A stretch of 64,000 bases of DNA from Tetrapyrgos nigripes (lineage: Eukaryota > Basidiomycota > Agaricomycetes > Agaricales > Campanellaceae). Position 1 is the first letter of the stretch. Each line of letters starts with the position of its first letter. The position numbers and the translations under genes are program-made. The notes under the pieces were generated by a model that saw only the letters and a program-made list of their open reading frames with translations, was not told the origin of the DNA and ran no database searches. Positions 32,136 through 44,345 of the stretch are shown piece by piece. Where the stretch lies: contig JAACJM010000132.1 of the NCBI GenBank assembly GCA_013368315.1, forward strand, positions 1-64,000, given 5' to 3'.

Positions 32136-35100
32136 AGGCGTTCAGAGTTGTTGCGGAGGGCGTGTAACGACTAGCGAAGGATTCCCAACTTCTCTTTATC
32201 ATTCGGTCATGAATATCTCGCACAGGACATCAGGCATCATTCGGTTTGGGCTGGAATGGTTTGGTTTTCGGTGAAGGATACTCTACTAGGTTGGATAGTG
32301 TACTGTGTACACTAGGAGGGCGTATGTAACGGATTTGGTCTATTCCGGACAGTCGCTATTTACCAAAGGCTCCACAGCCACAGTATGTCAAACCTAGAGT
32401 ACAGCGTAGAGGGTTTCCTTTAGTTCTCCATGAATAGCAGACCCATCCCCGTTCTTTCGCCGTGAGACTCTAAGGTGTAAGGATTACAACCTTACAGGTA
32501 TCTGCATGTGTATTTGGGTAGCACCTAAGACCTACTTGCTGAAAAAAACATGAGCTCGAGTTACTAGATGAGATATGAAAAACAGGAACACACCAGCATG
32601 ACAGTCTGAAGCCCTTATCATCACCTGCATCAGGCGTGTAGATAAAAGCCTTTTCTTCCTCCTTTTCACTTCCCAAAGCACCATCGTACACAGCTGAACG
32701 TTGAACCGTTCTTTTTGCGCAATAGACCGTTTACGTTTAAGAAAACGAGGTTCAGTTCAGATCAAATGCAAAATGAAGTTGAGGACGTACCGGTGACCCA
32801 GCCAACTCCACATCCTTCACGACGACGCGTGCTCTGCCAACAGAATCCGATTTTACCTATGGCCCAGTTGGCGCATAATTACGCACTAGGCTTTCCAATT
32901 CCGGACCGGGCAGCTTCGACCAATTTGCCGATGTAGGTGGAACGTCAAAAGAAACAGAGAGAGAAAAGGTATAGGTTAGGAAAACCACCGAAAGTCACTG
33001 GTAAAGTCCAAGTCAAGTGGTGAAGTCGGTTCGGCAACTGCCGGGGGAAAGTTGAAGTGGAAGTTGTTAACAGGAAGTTGGCAACACGGAGTTGAATGTT
33101 TTTGTCCGGCCGGGACCTTCATAGGTATACGCACAGGCTACGGCTCAATTGCCAACATTCTGTACTTGTACCTGCCAGTTGCCAACAAGCGCCGGTTCAC
33201 AGGGATACCGCCCCTCCGCTATCCTTCTCAACTTCCTCCCCCCTCCCCATCAAACACCACCCTATGTTCCTCCGCTCTCGGACCACTCGTATATTCCACC
33301 AGCGTTACCCTTCCGTCTCACTACTGCGGGCGTGGTCGTTGAGCGTGACCATGACATCACGCTAGGACGCGTCTTTCGAAGTAACGCCTTCAGAGAACCA
33401 TCAACCTTGGTTTCAAGAGCTCTACCTACCAACAGCCGTCTTTTCAGCCATTCAGGAGGGTTGCTTTGCGCTGTCAGGTTTGTGAATCCCTTTCTTCGCT
33501 CTCTCGACACTGACCTTGTTTTGGTAGATCCTTGCAGGTCAAACGGACGTCGATTCACTCAAGCCTCACTCCTCCTGGTTCCACCGTATCAACCTTCCCT
33601 CCTCTCACTCTTCAACCAGGTTCTCCAATCCTTCTCGGCGCCTTTTACTCTTCTATCCTTCCCACATTCCGTTCCTTTCTCACTTCCAGCAAAACAACAC
33701 CGCCGTCATCCAAATTCTCCCCGCCTCAACCACGTTCATTCGACGACCATCCACCACCATGTGCGGTTCCAATACCCTCAGAAGCCCAAAACATGGTCCA
33801 ACACGAGTGGCCGCTGCCTCGTCACCAACACCTCTCCACCAAGGCACACGAACCTTGCACGAACCTGAGCGACTTCTATGCTAAACAGGACGATATGCGT
33901 TGGAGAAGACCGTCTTGCGATGGGCTGGTTCGTTACGGCTGGATATCATCCGGATGTACCTAGTTCAGATTTTCCATAGGGTTAGCGGTGGTGGTGGTAT
34001 TCCTCTCTGGTGCGTACTTTACCCTTTCCACAGCTACTCTGGCTTACACTGGAGGTATTGTAGGCGTCTGCATCCGTCCTCCCTTCACGTTTTGACGACA
34101 TCGGTTAAACCTCAAAGTTGCCGGCCCCAATTTCCGTTCCTCGTCAATGCAACCATTGGAGACGCTCATAGCCCGTTTACCATGCTCATAGACGACGCAA
34201 AGATCATCACGATGCTCCCGTAGTCTCCGAGCCCGTTCTAAGACGTATGGAAGTCGCCAGCTCATCAAACTGCAAAACCGAAGACATACGATATGGAGCG
34301 GTTTCTAAACCAAATGGAACGATTCTGGATTCGCTACTGGAGTTTCCTGGGCTTAGAAGTGCGTTGGTGGTAACGCTTGGTGATGGGATGGTTCGTTATA
34401 GCTGTATGGTTCTGGTCTACCTCTATCATAGGCTTTGTAGCAGTATCCATTCTCGGTGCGTATGACACTTCCACTACATGCTGCTCTCACTGACTCTGAA
34501 GTAATGTAGCTGTCATCTCGTTTTTTCTTTGTCTCCATCCACGTTAATCCCCAGCTTTCAACTTCTTCCTAACTAATATTACCTCGTCAGTACACAGTCG
34601 TTCGCGAACATACAACTCTGCTTTCTGGCGTTGTTTACACTCACGAATACGATTTCGATGGGGCCAAGAACCCAAAACCTTGGCAGCTGCGTAAGGCTGC
34701 GTAAATAAGAATGTATCATAAGTAGGAAGTTTGAAGAAATCTGAAAATATATTTAAGTTGCAAATGTCCATGAGTCACTAGTCCATGAGTCACTATGACT
34801 TGACTATGACTTGTTGTGACTTGTCCGAAAAATAAGGCAGTACAATATTTGAAAAGGAAAATAGTAAATCAAAAGAAAATGAAAAAGAGATGAAATAAAA
34901 GATGAAACTATCACCTCGGAATACTTGTCCCATTAATACTTATGCAATACCATTTTATGGTATGTCAGTATGCTACCATTTTGCACAGTCCTAGTCTGTT
35001 TCGCCCACTTTGATTACGGCGTTCTCAGAGTCAAACTCGTTCTGGAAAGCATGAAAGCTGCCAAACATCAAATATAAGACATACCTTGCGATGTTGTTTT

Positions 35101-35396
35101 GGGATGGATTGGGACGATACGCTCTTGGCGGATCACAACTCTGAGATGTCTTCTCGCTCTTCTGATTCAACGCTAAGTTTGTCCTTGCACTGTATTGCAA
35201 AACTTCTCAACTTCTCAAGCCAAACTTCTCCCGTCGATAGATCATGCGTTGTAACTCGGTTCATTCATTTGGTCCTTGTTTCAGTACCTCATGGGAGACT
35301 TCGCTGTAGTATGTCAAATTCGTCGAATACGATATGCTGGCCTTTTTGACCCGTGTCACTCAAGGTACCGTGAATAAACCTATTAATGGCATCCTT
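32136..35396. other. Unassigned region with gene fragments
   Basis: Possible remnants are: 32767-32936 plus strand (MQNEVEDVPVTQPTPHPSRR..., 56 codons); 32600-32691 minus strand (MYDGALGSEKEEEKAFIYTP...); 33495-33660, resembling 25130-25330; and 33890-33960 and 34280-34460, each with an MGWFV-type hydrophobic stretch (at the second, MGWFVIAVWFWSTSIIGFVA) preceded by charged sequence such as DMERFLNQMERFWIRYW. The last two suggest duplicated membrane-protein fragments. None makes a complete gene. Confidence 0.35.
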
Positions 35397-35815
35397 CGTT
35401 AGCGGTTGTAGCTATCGGGATAAGCGAAGGTGAGTGATTTTTAGTTCTCACTCCATACGACAAATTCGCTGCTGAAATGCTCTCAAGCCTCTTCGTATAT
35501 CCAGCTCTCTCCAGGGCCCCCCTCAATGGAACCCAGGTATATCCAACCACGGTCACTGGGCCCAAGCTTCTCATTGAGAAGGATCATACACTGCATACAC
35601 TGAATTCGCCGTTTGTTCGGATGATGTACATTTACGCCCTATGTATATCCTCTGTGATTAGCGCTATGTACACAGCACTTGTTCTCATACCTGTCATTGG
35701 TGGTGTGGCTTTATACATATATAAGAACCTCAATGATTCGACACGCTGCCTGCGGGACCTCAGAACCCCTCCTTCTTGTCATACGGAGCACGCGTCCATT
35801 CAGATCTCTGCCTGA
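35397..35815 (+). pseudogene. Decayed paralogue of the 28969 gene with a membrane segment
   Basis: An upstream stretch near 35398-35440 (SLAVVAIGISE followed by a GTGAGT donor) matches SLALTAIGIPNEE of exon 2 at 29156. The following exon from 35517 has the LNGTQVYPTTVTGPKLLIEK cassette, then a strong hydrophobic helix (MMYIYALCISSVISAMYTAL then VLIPVIGGVALYIY), ending at a stop at 35813. No intact first exon is found and stops interrupt the upstream part, so I score it as broken. It lies just before the large membrane protein gene; a joint transcript is possible but unsupported. Confidence 0.45.
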
Positions 35816-35957
35816 GGAAAACGTGTGTTTACTATTCCTTGGTGTCTTCCCCTCACATTGTTACTAACTTCAGTTCAGCAGATAACTACGAAAAGAAATC
35901 GTGAGCAAATCCTCGATATTTTTCAAACCTTTATCTGATTATTGGTACAGTACAGAC

Positions 35958-38900
35958 ATGTCTGATAGCACTGGCAATTTCGGAAATACCATCACCAGTG
36001 GCGTCCAGGAGATCTCTGCCTTACTTCCCTTGCTAGGAACCGAGCAGTGCGAGGAACACGTCAGTTCTGGGTTGACAAGAGGCTACTTCTACGTTGCCGC
36101 TACTCCCTTATCCATTTTCGGCAGTCTCGGATTAGCTAGGGCTGCATTCAAAACCCTGGTTGCGAGCATCTCCATCCCCTCTTGGAATTTCCATGGCGCA
36201 CGGATATTGGCCGATGCCGGGTTCTGGGGAGTGGGAGATAACCTACCATTGATCCTGCTTGACCAGGAAAAGCGGCTGGAGAAAGAAGAGGCTGCTGTTG
36301 AAGAGAAGTCAAAGAAGAAGTCAGAGGTACCACTGGTATGGGGAGCGCCGTTGGAGCGCCGTAAACGTCAGAAACATGGACATAACTTTCCCTCTCCTCA
36401 ATATCTCGCTGGTTCCCGTCTTCATTCACTCCTCAAAGACCTCCGTGTCCACGAGGACTCCAGTATTACCGTCCGTACCCGCTGCAGCGAATGGAATATT
36501 TTCATGATAGCCTTTACGGCCGTTTCATGCCTCATTAGCATTGTCCCATATATCTATCTCAACACAAATAACCACCTCCCACCCTTTACTCATTGGGCCT
36601 TTCCTGTCACCAGGGCACTTGGTGGCTTTCTCTGTGCCACCATGATCCCATTGATCATCGAAATACGATTACGCGTGATAGTGGAGGAACAGCTTCGAAA
36701 ACGCGCCAAAAAAGAACCCAAACTTCTGGTTGATCAGGATGGACAACTTCACCGCTTTCTCTTGATTTTTCAAATCCTTTTGTTCTTCGGGGTGGTCGGT
36801 TCAGTGGCCGGCTACGTCGGTTGCTTCACCGTCGTCCAGAATTCCTCGAAACCTCAGGCTACCATAAGCTGGCTTCTTTTGGAAGCTGGTCTGTCGATTA
36901 TTCGCATATTTCTGTGGGGTGTAAATCCAGGATATGACGATGCCCCTCCATTTTCCCTCTCCATTAAACTTAGTGACAATCCTCCCTTGCCTACTTGCAA
37001 TAAATATGCATACCAGCTAGAGGGAGAGGCTATACTACCGATGGTTCGAGCAGACGACTTTCTGCCCGAGATTATGTCATACGTCGGTCAGGTGGAACGC
37101 TTCAGTGATCCTCGATATGCTCTATACTACACTCTCACTTGTGAAAGTGAAAGTAGCAAGAGACCACTACTCTATATCACTGTCTTCGATTTGACAGAAC
37201 ACACTGGTTGGATATATACATGTGCACCCCCCTTCTCTCCCTCTTCCACTCCCTCATCATCAGCCACATCCTCCCCTACCTTCAAAATCCTCCGTGCCCG
37301 ATCAGTTGACGTTGATGAGCATAATGTCCCACAGGCAAAGATAGACGTTCCAAAACGAGGAATTCGTCCACTAAGACGTGACATAGAAGGAAGGGTTAAA
37401 GTGCATTACCTGTCTATCATGGACCAGTTGATGTTACGATTTGGCGACAAACATATTCAACAGGAGGGGCCTCTTGCCCAGAGGCATGGTATCACAATTC
37501 CCCATCGTATCCCCCTTGAACATGGTTGTGAAACGCTCATCACAAAGTGGACTCTGATGACGCGTGATACAAGAAGTCAGCGGTTACAATATGAGGCCAA
37601 TAGGCAACGTGTCATGGAAGCAGTCAAAGGAAAGTTAGAAGATGGAGCATGGCACGATGGCTTGTCTTACCTCAACTTCTCATCCAAATGGAGGGAAATT
37701 GAGAAGAAAGTTCTTGAATTGTACCATGACATTAATGACGACATTGTAGTGTGCACCACCTGGCTCAGAGTGAGATTGACATCTCTAGGGGAGAAGGAAC
37801 AGGTGGTGAATTGGGCGTTGGAAAATTACTGGAGTGACATGGAGAAGGGACTTTTGGAGGAAGTTCATCGCTGGGAGTGCAGGTTGTGGGACTGTCATCA
37901 GCAGATGACCAAAGAACTTGACGGTGACCGCCTGAAGGAACAGGCAGTCTGTGATTGGAGTACGAACTCATGGAACCGGCTGAATCACCAAGTCTGTGGT
38001 ATGGAACAGAGAATGAAAAAGTTGGAGTATAAACTTAATGCACGTCGACTTGGGTGGGATTGGCATCACCTTATAGAGAGCATGACCAACGACCATCCAA
38101 GCCGAGACTTTGAAGTTTCTTTAGGTGGTTACGAAAACTTCTATCTCTATCCACTTTCTGATCAAATACATTCTATCATGAAAAATCTCCAACAGCAGCT
38201 ACTCCAATGTCGCACCAGCCTGGATCTCCAAGGCAGCCAATCACTGTTTGGATGTAGGATGATAGACCTGCTCAGACTCAATCTTACTCGAAACAGGCTG
38301 CAGATCCGGGACAAAGTTGTTTCCAGTCTGGGCGTTGATGGAGTTCTCAAGGCTATCAACGAGAACCCATTCAAAGATACAATTTTGCAGGTGGATTTTC
38401 GGGAGATTACAGATTCCGACGCCTTGGTCAAGCTTGCAGCTGTTGTCAATGACATGCCAAGGTTGACGTGCATTCGTTTCCTCCCCTTGCAGCGACCAAT
38501 TACAAAGGAGATGGTTGCTATCCTGCGCGAAATTAGGCTTGCAAGGGACCATAGCATCCATATCTATGTTGGTTGGAAGTGGGATCAATGGGAGGAAACT
38601 CCAGCAGTGAAAATAGCTCAAGCAAATTCATCTAGTATCTCCCTGTGGGGTTTTACTGCAGAGGGCAATTTCGACGAAATGAGGGCAACAAAATACAAGT
38701 CACAAATCACTCTCAATTTCCAGGCTCCGACAGAAGGCAATGTGGTACTGAAGATCACTCACAGGTACGCTTCTCGGGGATCTTCTACCAGTATAACCAT
38801 CCGAGCCAGAGACAAGAAAAGTCTCATGAAGGTCCCTGTCGAAGGCAGAAATAATTTCCACACGGAGACAATAAAGCTGAAGCCACAGGATCATTTTGAT

Positions 38901-39032
38901 CTGGAAGTTTACAACACTGTGGAGTTAATTGTTAATGACGATTTTTACATCTTGCAGAGCCTGGAGCTTGCCGCCGAAGATGGTACACTGCTCTTATCAA
39001 TGCCTTGGAGAGAACCAATACCTCAGAAATAA
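35958..39032 (+). CDS. Large multi-pass membrane protein, hypothetical (1024 aa)
   Basis: A single long exon. An in-frame ATG also exists at 35901, but the sequence between looks like a 5' UTR intron (GTGAGCAAATC...TTGGTACAG, 35899-35950), so I favour 35958. The N-terminal ~380 residues contain about five hydrophobic segments, around YFYVAATPLSIFGSLGLARA, NIFMIAFTAVSCLISIVPYI, ALGGFLCATMIPLIIEI, FLLIFQILLFFGVVGSVAGY and SWLLLEAGLSIIRIFLWGV. A long hydrophilic, partly helical region follows. The last ~150 residues look beta-rich and resemble a carbohydrate-binding-module-like sandwich (weak inference). A Lys/Glu-rich stretch lies near residue 120. To my knowledge it resembles uncharacterised basidiomycete proteins. 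The stop TAA is followed in frame by an acidic tail. Confidence 0.75.
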   Translation: MSDSTGNFGNTITSGVQEISALLPLLGTEQCEEHVSSGLTRGYFYVAATPLSIFGSLGLARAAFKTLVASISIPSWNFHGARILADAGFWGVGDNLPLILLDQEKRLEKEEAAVEEKSKKKSEVPLVWGAPLERRKRQKHGHNFPSPQYLAGSRLHSLLKDLRVHEDSSITVRTRCSEWNIFMIAFTAVSCLISIVPYIYLNTNNHLPPFTHWAFPVTRALGGFLCATMIPLIIEIRLRVIVEEQLRKRAKKEPKLLVDQDGQLHRFLLIFQILLFFGVVGSVAGYVGCFTVVQNSSKPQATISWLLLEAGLSIIRIFLWGVNPGYDDAPPFSLSIKLSDNPPLPTCNKYAYQLEGEAILPMVRADDFLPEIMSYVGQVERFSDPRYALYYTLTCESESSKRPLLYITVFDLTEHTGWIYTCAPPFSPSSTPSSSATSSPTFKILRARSVDVDEHNVPQAKIDVPKRGIRPLRRDIEGRVKVHYLSIMDQLMLRFGDKHIQQEGPLAQRHGITIPHRIPLEHGCETLITKWTLMTRDTRSQRLQYEANRQRVMEAVKGKLEDGAWHDGLSYLNFSSKWREIEKKVLELYHDINDDIVVCTTWLRVRLTSLGEKEQVVNWALENYWSDMEKGLLEEVHRWECRLWDCHQQMTKELDGDRLKEQAVCDWSTNSWNRLNHQVCGMEQRMKKLEYKLNARRLGWDWHHLIESMTNDHPSRDFEVSLGGYENFYLYPLSDQIHSIMKNLQQQLLQCRTSLDLQGSQSLFGCRMIDLLRLNLTRNRLQIRDKVVSSLGVDGVLKAINENPFKDTILQVDFREITDSDALVKLAAVVNDMPRLTCIRFLPLQRPITKEMVAILREIRLARDHSIHIYVGWKWDQWEETPAVKIAQANSSSISLWGFTAEGNFDEMRATKYKSQITLNFQAPTEGNVVLKITHRYASRGSSTSITIRARDKKSLMKVPVEGRNNFHTETIKLKPQDHFDLEVYNTVELIVNDDFYILQSLELAAEDGTLLLSMPWREPIPQK

Positions 39033-39832
39033 CCAAGAGAGGAAGAAAGCGGTGAAGAAGACGAGGATGAAGGCAGTGAAGAAGGTGACAAGGAAGGTGA
39101 CGAGCGGGTGGGTATTGAAGGTGCTGTATTGAGATGAGTGAAGAAGCGGGCACTGCGCCGCTGACAAGTAGCGGATGGTGTAACAGTCTTCCTTCCTTCC
39201 TCATTTTGCCTTTAATTGATGCAGTCATATTTTAATCTCCTTTTCTGTCCTTCCCGCAGTCTACAATAAATGTATAGTACCCAAAGAAATGATTCAATGT
39301 TGTCTGTTATGATCTGGGGTGATGCAGGAGTGAAATTCTCTGGTAGTAGGAGAGATACAAACATCTACAAGACTCCATGTCAACTAGAGTAGCATCTGAC
39401 TTGGAAGATGCATTATACGCATCAAAGATCCTGCGAAAAAAACCGTACACAAAAACAACACAAAACCGGATGTCAGCTGCAGGCTTCAAAGTATCGTATA
39501 CAACGTCTTCCCATTTTGCAGGTCTTTCCATTTTAGAGAATGCTCAAAGCTTTCTGAAGGTGTTATCTTGATGAAAGCAAGGAGAGACGGCGTTGGTGGA
39601 GTGAAAGACGTCCCGGACCAAACATCGAGATTCCGTTGTTCCTCTCTTGTTTCCTTCCTTGCTATTTCTTCTTCGGTACATCGTACGCCCTTTTAGTTCA
39701 TCTCCTACGAATAGCCCCTATGCATGCCCGTTTGCACTTTCCACACACAACGGTTAAATACATATCTACTACTTGAATTATTATACCTAGAGACTGACTT
39801 GCTGAAGACGCCTTGCGTACGCGTTCCCTCCA
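39033..39832. other. 3' flank of the membrane protein gene, otherwise unassigned
   Basis: The first ~100 bp continue in frame after the stop as a Glu/Asp/Gly-rich stretch to TGA at about 39131. An AATAAA-like signal (CAATAAATG) lies near 39265. The remainder holds no recognisable gene. Confidence 0.45.
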
Positions 39833-39930
39833 TTACGAGGCCCTTTAGGCCGAGTTAACTTATGTCGACCCCTCAATTGAGTAGCAAAGGTTCTCACGGG
39901 TTACGAGGCCCTTTAGGGTCTCGTTCTTAT
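39833..39930 (+). repeat. Two consecutive Helitron-type 5' boxes
   Basis: TTACGAGGCCCTTTAGG occurs at 39833 and again at 39901, 68 bp apart. The second is followed by GTCTCGTTCTTATAA, completing the hairpin seen at 10767-10786 and in reverse at 76-99. Sequence after the second box (GGTGGCTGTGCTGAATAGGTC then TACCGGTT) resembles that after 10764. I take 39901 as the likely left end of the composite Helitron. Confidence 0.5.
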
Positions 39931-40036
39931 AACATGACGCTCGCGCGGGTGGCTGTGCTGAATAGGTCTACCGGTTTCCGGTGTCATTTGATCACCGTAA
40001 CCGGTCACCGGCTGTTGCCGGAAAGCGGTGGTCCCC

Positions 40037-41640
40037 GACTCCGATAGGAGGAGGGACTTGTCAAACTCGAGTGGCATGATCGGGCGTTTTTTTTTCTCTT
40101 CTAGGTAAGTCTTTACCACGACGCTGGTCATCCGTCTTGATCACGCTGTCGTCTATTTCAAATTAGTTCCCCTCTATCAACCGTCTTCTCATCATGGACG
40201 AAATCTTCCAACGTCTCACTGCCTCCGTACCATTTTTTCTTAGCTTCCCAGTCCCAACTCTTTGCGCAATTTTGGCGCGATTGCCTAGCAACTTACTGCT
40301 CAATACTTGTCGTCGATTTGATCCTAATGTGTCTTACAATTTGTCTCGTTCCCGATATGCTTCTTTCTTGGCCGGCAAAGTTCTCCTTTGTGGTATCTTG
40401 CACAGCGCGAAGCTGCCTTCATGAACCAAGGATTACTCCCTCGTCCTAGTAAGTCTAACCTGTTTTCAGCACTTTCCGTATCATAACGCCTTCTGTAGCC
40501 GACGGTTCCCGTTGGCTTCTTTCTCAGCTGCACGATCCCCTCCAAAAGTATCAAAAACTCTCTCGAACTCAAAATCTCATGAACGTCCACGTTGAAGAAC
40601 CAACGATCTTCAAACCGAACGGTGACAAACTCCATCCCAACTTCTACGACCACTTCTCTAAACCAGGCGCTAAATTTGTCATCCAATTTTGTACCCGCTA
40701 GTAAGCTATTACTCCTTTTCATCGCTTCTCTTCTAATACTCTTTCAGTTTCAAATATCAAAAGGATACTGGTCTCGCAGCCATTGAACGTCTGCTTCTGT
40801 TACCAACAAGACACGAAGACATGCGCTCTTTCTACGATAACCTCTTCGGTAACCTGAATCCTCCATCACCGTTGAAGCGACCTCTCTCACCATCTCTGAA
40901 TCCACCTTCATCTCCATACCACTCCTCTGCCACTCTGTCTGGATCAGAGCCCGCAGACCTTACCGCTAAGTCCAACGCTGATGCTGATAATATCACCATT
41001 ACGCCTTCGACTCCAGTCACTTCCAACAATCCTAATACTCGCATTCAAACCCGCAGTGATTCGAAAAAAAAACAAAACTTCTTCTGCCTGATAATCCAAA
41101 CTTCATCATTTCTTCGACTTCCGTTGTTTTCATCATCCTGACTGACAATTGTTCTTACTGCTTTTATCTTACCCTCCATCCTTGTACTCATCGCCTGGTT
41201 GAAAACCTTTCTAACTTCTGTATACTAGTATCCGACTCTGAATCTAGTACCGTCTCTTAAAACTACTGAATCGCTGTACTTGTATCTACTTTCAATAAAT
41301 CTACTATTTATTCAAAACATATGATTCCAACCGCGGTAAACTTCCTTACCGGTTTCTTCGTCCACAAAGATCGCTGACTTGTCTTCCGGTAAATCCACGA
41401 TGAGCCTGGCTTCTTCAAGAAGCTCAGCTTTTCGATGCTTGACCCGGACATCGGGAGCTCTACGATACTTGAGAAAATCGGCCCACTTGTCGTAGATGTC
41501 CATCGTCTCGGCGATGAACTTTTCAGAAGGGGGATACGGAGACGCCAACCACGGAACAGATATCTTACTGGCAATGTCCGGAGTCGGGGATGCTGCGTCA
41601 GCAGCGCTAAGATATCTGTAACGTTGCTGTAACGCACTTG
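40037..41640 (+). mobile_element. Gene-capturing Helitron mosaic, copy A
   Basis: 40037-40405 is almost identical to 52071-52439 and starts a Helitron N-terminal frame (ATG near 40194, MDEIFQRLTASVPFFLSFPV). At about 40405 it switches to a captured gene piece: LAQREAAFMNQGLLPRP, a GT-AG intron with a good acceptor (CTTCTGTAG near 40497), DGSRWLLSQLHDPLQKYQKL, then MNVHVEEPTIFKPNGDKLHP. A second intron (40701-40747) precedes FKYQKDTGLAAIERLLLLPT. From about 40578 onward it matches copy B again. A further piece on the minus strand (41312-41665) encodes FLKYRRAPDVRVKHRKAELL and downstream residues. Retention of introns and mosaic joining are typical of Helitron gene capture. The right boundary is uncertain. 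Confidence 0.7.
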
Positions 41641-41665
41641 CTTTGCAACGCCCATCATCGATCAT
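41312..41665 (-). pseudogene. Captured gene fragment inside copy A (minus strand)
   Basis: A 117-codon frame contains YDKWADFLKYRRAPDVRVKH then RKAELLEEARLIVDLPEDKS and ends GKEVYRGWNHMF. The identical C-terminal piece is present in copy B (54153-54330), where the hAT element cuts it. I do not recognise the donor gene. Conservation in both copies shows the capture preceded their separation. Confidence 0.55.
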
Positions 41666-42498
41666 CCTTCATCCATAGTCCTCGCTGCTCATCCATGAAG
41701 ATGATAACAACGTCGTTATTTGCTGCTTTCATCTGGCTCGGTCATCTGCTCTGTTTGCGTCAGCTTTTCTTGTCCTTTCACGGTACGTTGTGTCTCCGCT
41801 GTATCCGCTGTCTGCCACGTCATCCGAATAAATAAAACCTTGCCAGCTTTCACCCCACGAGACATCCTTCCACCGGTAATGCTTCATCCCCAGGTTCCTC
41901 CGTCCGAACCGCTGCAGGTAAATTGTAGAGCTGTCGACGATACGAGAACAGTGTTCCTGTCAGATCATTTTTGGTACGTGCACTGCTCATATGATAACGA
42001 ACCGCTAGCTGATCTTTCCCCGTCTCCTTTTCATCCTTTTCCCTTCTACCTTGCTCTCCGTCTCCACGTCTTGCCTGCTGGTCCTACATGTCAACTCAAT
42101 GACTGCCAATGTCTCTCGCATCGCCGTTTCCCTGACCCTCTGTCAACGGCGGTTTTGTACTTCGCATCTTGATATCCGACTTCCTTGGTGTCTTCTGTCT
42201 CGCAACATTGACTTGTCTATACTGCCGGCCGCCACTGTCATTGCCCTCATTGCTGTCATCCTCATCGCCGTCGCCGTCGTTGTCTCAAATATAACCCTCG
42301 CCTCAACATCAACCACCACCGCCATCTCAAAATGCAATCCTTACCTCAACATCACCTTTCATATATGCACCAAGCTCGTGCATTCTTTCCCCTCCATGCG
42401 TCGTTCTCCCTGAGGAAATTACCCAGTATCCTAGGAAATTTATTTATACCTACTGGAAATTAAATTATATTTTTATTTGGAAATTTGAACCATCTGCT
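41641..42498. other. Presumed Helitron 5' region upstream of the helicase gene
   Basis: Pyrimidine-rich sequence without a convincing gene. Its last ~130 bp include repeated GGAAATT motifs (GAGGAAATTACC, TAGGAAATTT, CTGGAAATTAAATTA, TGGAAATTTG) also found near 12310-12370 in the deleted Helitron (ATGGAAATTTATTTC, ATGGAAATTGTTT, ATGGAAATTAAATTA). These repeated motifs support kinship between the two elements. Confidence 0.45.
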
Positions 42499-44345
42499 TT
42501 GAGAGAAGACCACTGCATTATCTCTCGGGATTTGACGTGGTCGTCTTTAATCAATACAAACATTCAAATTGCTTCATACAACAGAACGTTTAGCCCAAGC
42601 TATGCTACTGCTGCAAAAGGCATAAAACAAAGCAGTCCTGCGCCAGCTACTGATTCATTTATGTCCCGATCACTTACCGCTCATGCATTTCACTGCGCAT
42701 ATTGGTTACGATTAGAAAAGCAACTGTCTTTCATCTTGAGATATATACTTTACAGACCATATATAACCCATTTGAGAGTCCGTAATATCATACAAGCCTG
42801 CACTCACAAATGTCTCAATCTGGTGCAAACACTTCATGCAAGCTATTCTCATCCACCTATTCAAATTAGAGATTTTCAACTTCGAGTTCACAGAAAGCTG
42901 CCAGTCATTCAGATAAATATACGCAGAACTGTTCTGAAAGTGAAAATCTCGATACTGCGCAATACTATGTACCGACATGATTACTTAGCTTTCGTTAAGG
43001 CATTCTTGAGCCAGCACCCTGCAGATGTATGGGATAATTGTGATGCTATCTCTGAAATGATCCAGTTGGGCAACTATCATGTCTATGCCCAAATTTTCTG
43101 GAGTTTGCCTTGTGGTTGTATATCTCACCTGTGGAATAAATGTCTGTTTGCCATAAATCAAATGCAGGTGGTGACAATCTGCGACATAGCACATACCTTG
43201 ATTCCAATAATGCACTTAGAGACTGAGTTCAGGTTTAATCATACCACAAACCCAGAACATGACTTTGTTACATTCTTTATGAAAGGCGGCGGATATGGTA
43301 GTAAAAAAACATTTAGCTATCTTGATCTTCAGCCTTATATGATTAAGCAAACTTCCATTGTCAATGCATTGACAGTTCTGTTCAAATTTCAGGAATTTAT
43401 TGCAGATACAGGGAATCTATTTGATACACTCATATATACTAAAATCCCTTTTGCTGTTGTTTACAAAATGCTATACCGTGATCAGATTCTGCATTTAGGC
43501 AGGGCACATAACATCCAAATTGGTAACAAAGTCACATTAAAGCAAATTCAGAAACATTGTGAATCTCACACTTGCACAGATTCTTGTCCTCAACTTATTT
43601 CTGTCTTCAGACCAATCAATTATGTACACACAATTCATCCAGAAGAAAAACCTTTTCCACCTAAGCCTGTGTCACAACAAAACATTCTGAATGTCATTCG
43701 TGGTTGGACTGATGATTTCCACCCTGACAGAATCCAGGAGGCTGGATGTGCTGTTTGTGGGCAGCTAAAGCCATGCACTGAGCTCTCGTCCTTAAAATCA
43801 ATTCATCGATTTCTTGATATTCTCAAAGTGTTGGGTGTGACACGCTTAGAGCGTAAAACTAGTACAGATACAATCAAAGAATATAGTGGACCAGTCATAG
43901 ATAAACAGTGTGACAAAGCCTGTAGCGAGTGCCGTAAAGCTCTGATAAATGGAAAAATGCCAAGAATATGTTTGGCCAGAGGTTTATGGCTTGGAGAAAT
44001 TCCAGATGAGCTAAAATACTTAAATTTTGTAGAAAGATTGTTAATTCAAAAAATCCGAACCAATTGCTGCTTTGTGCGTGTCTCATCAGGTATGAGAAAG
44101 ATGATTTCTCATGTAATAGCTTTTGATGCTCCCGTTGTCAAAGTTTATGACACATTGCCTCCTCCACCTGATGAACTAGATGAAGTACTAGCAATTATGT
44201 TTACTGGACCGTGCAAACCAACTGAAAAAGATTATCAGAGAACCCCAATGCTAGTACGCCGAAAGTATGTTTATAATGCACTTACATGGTTAAAACTAAA
44301 TCATCCAGCTTATCATGAATTGGACATTTCATTAGATAATCTTAA

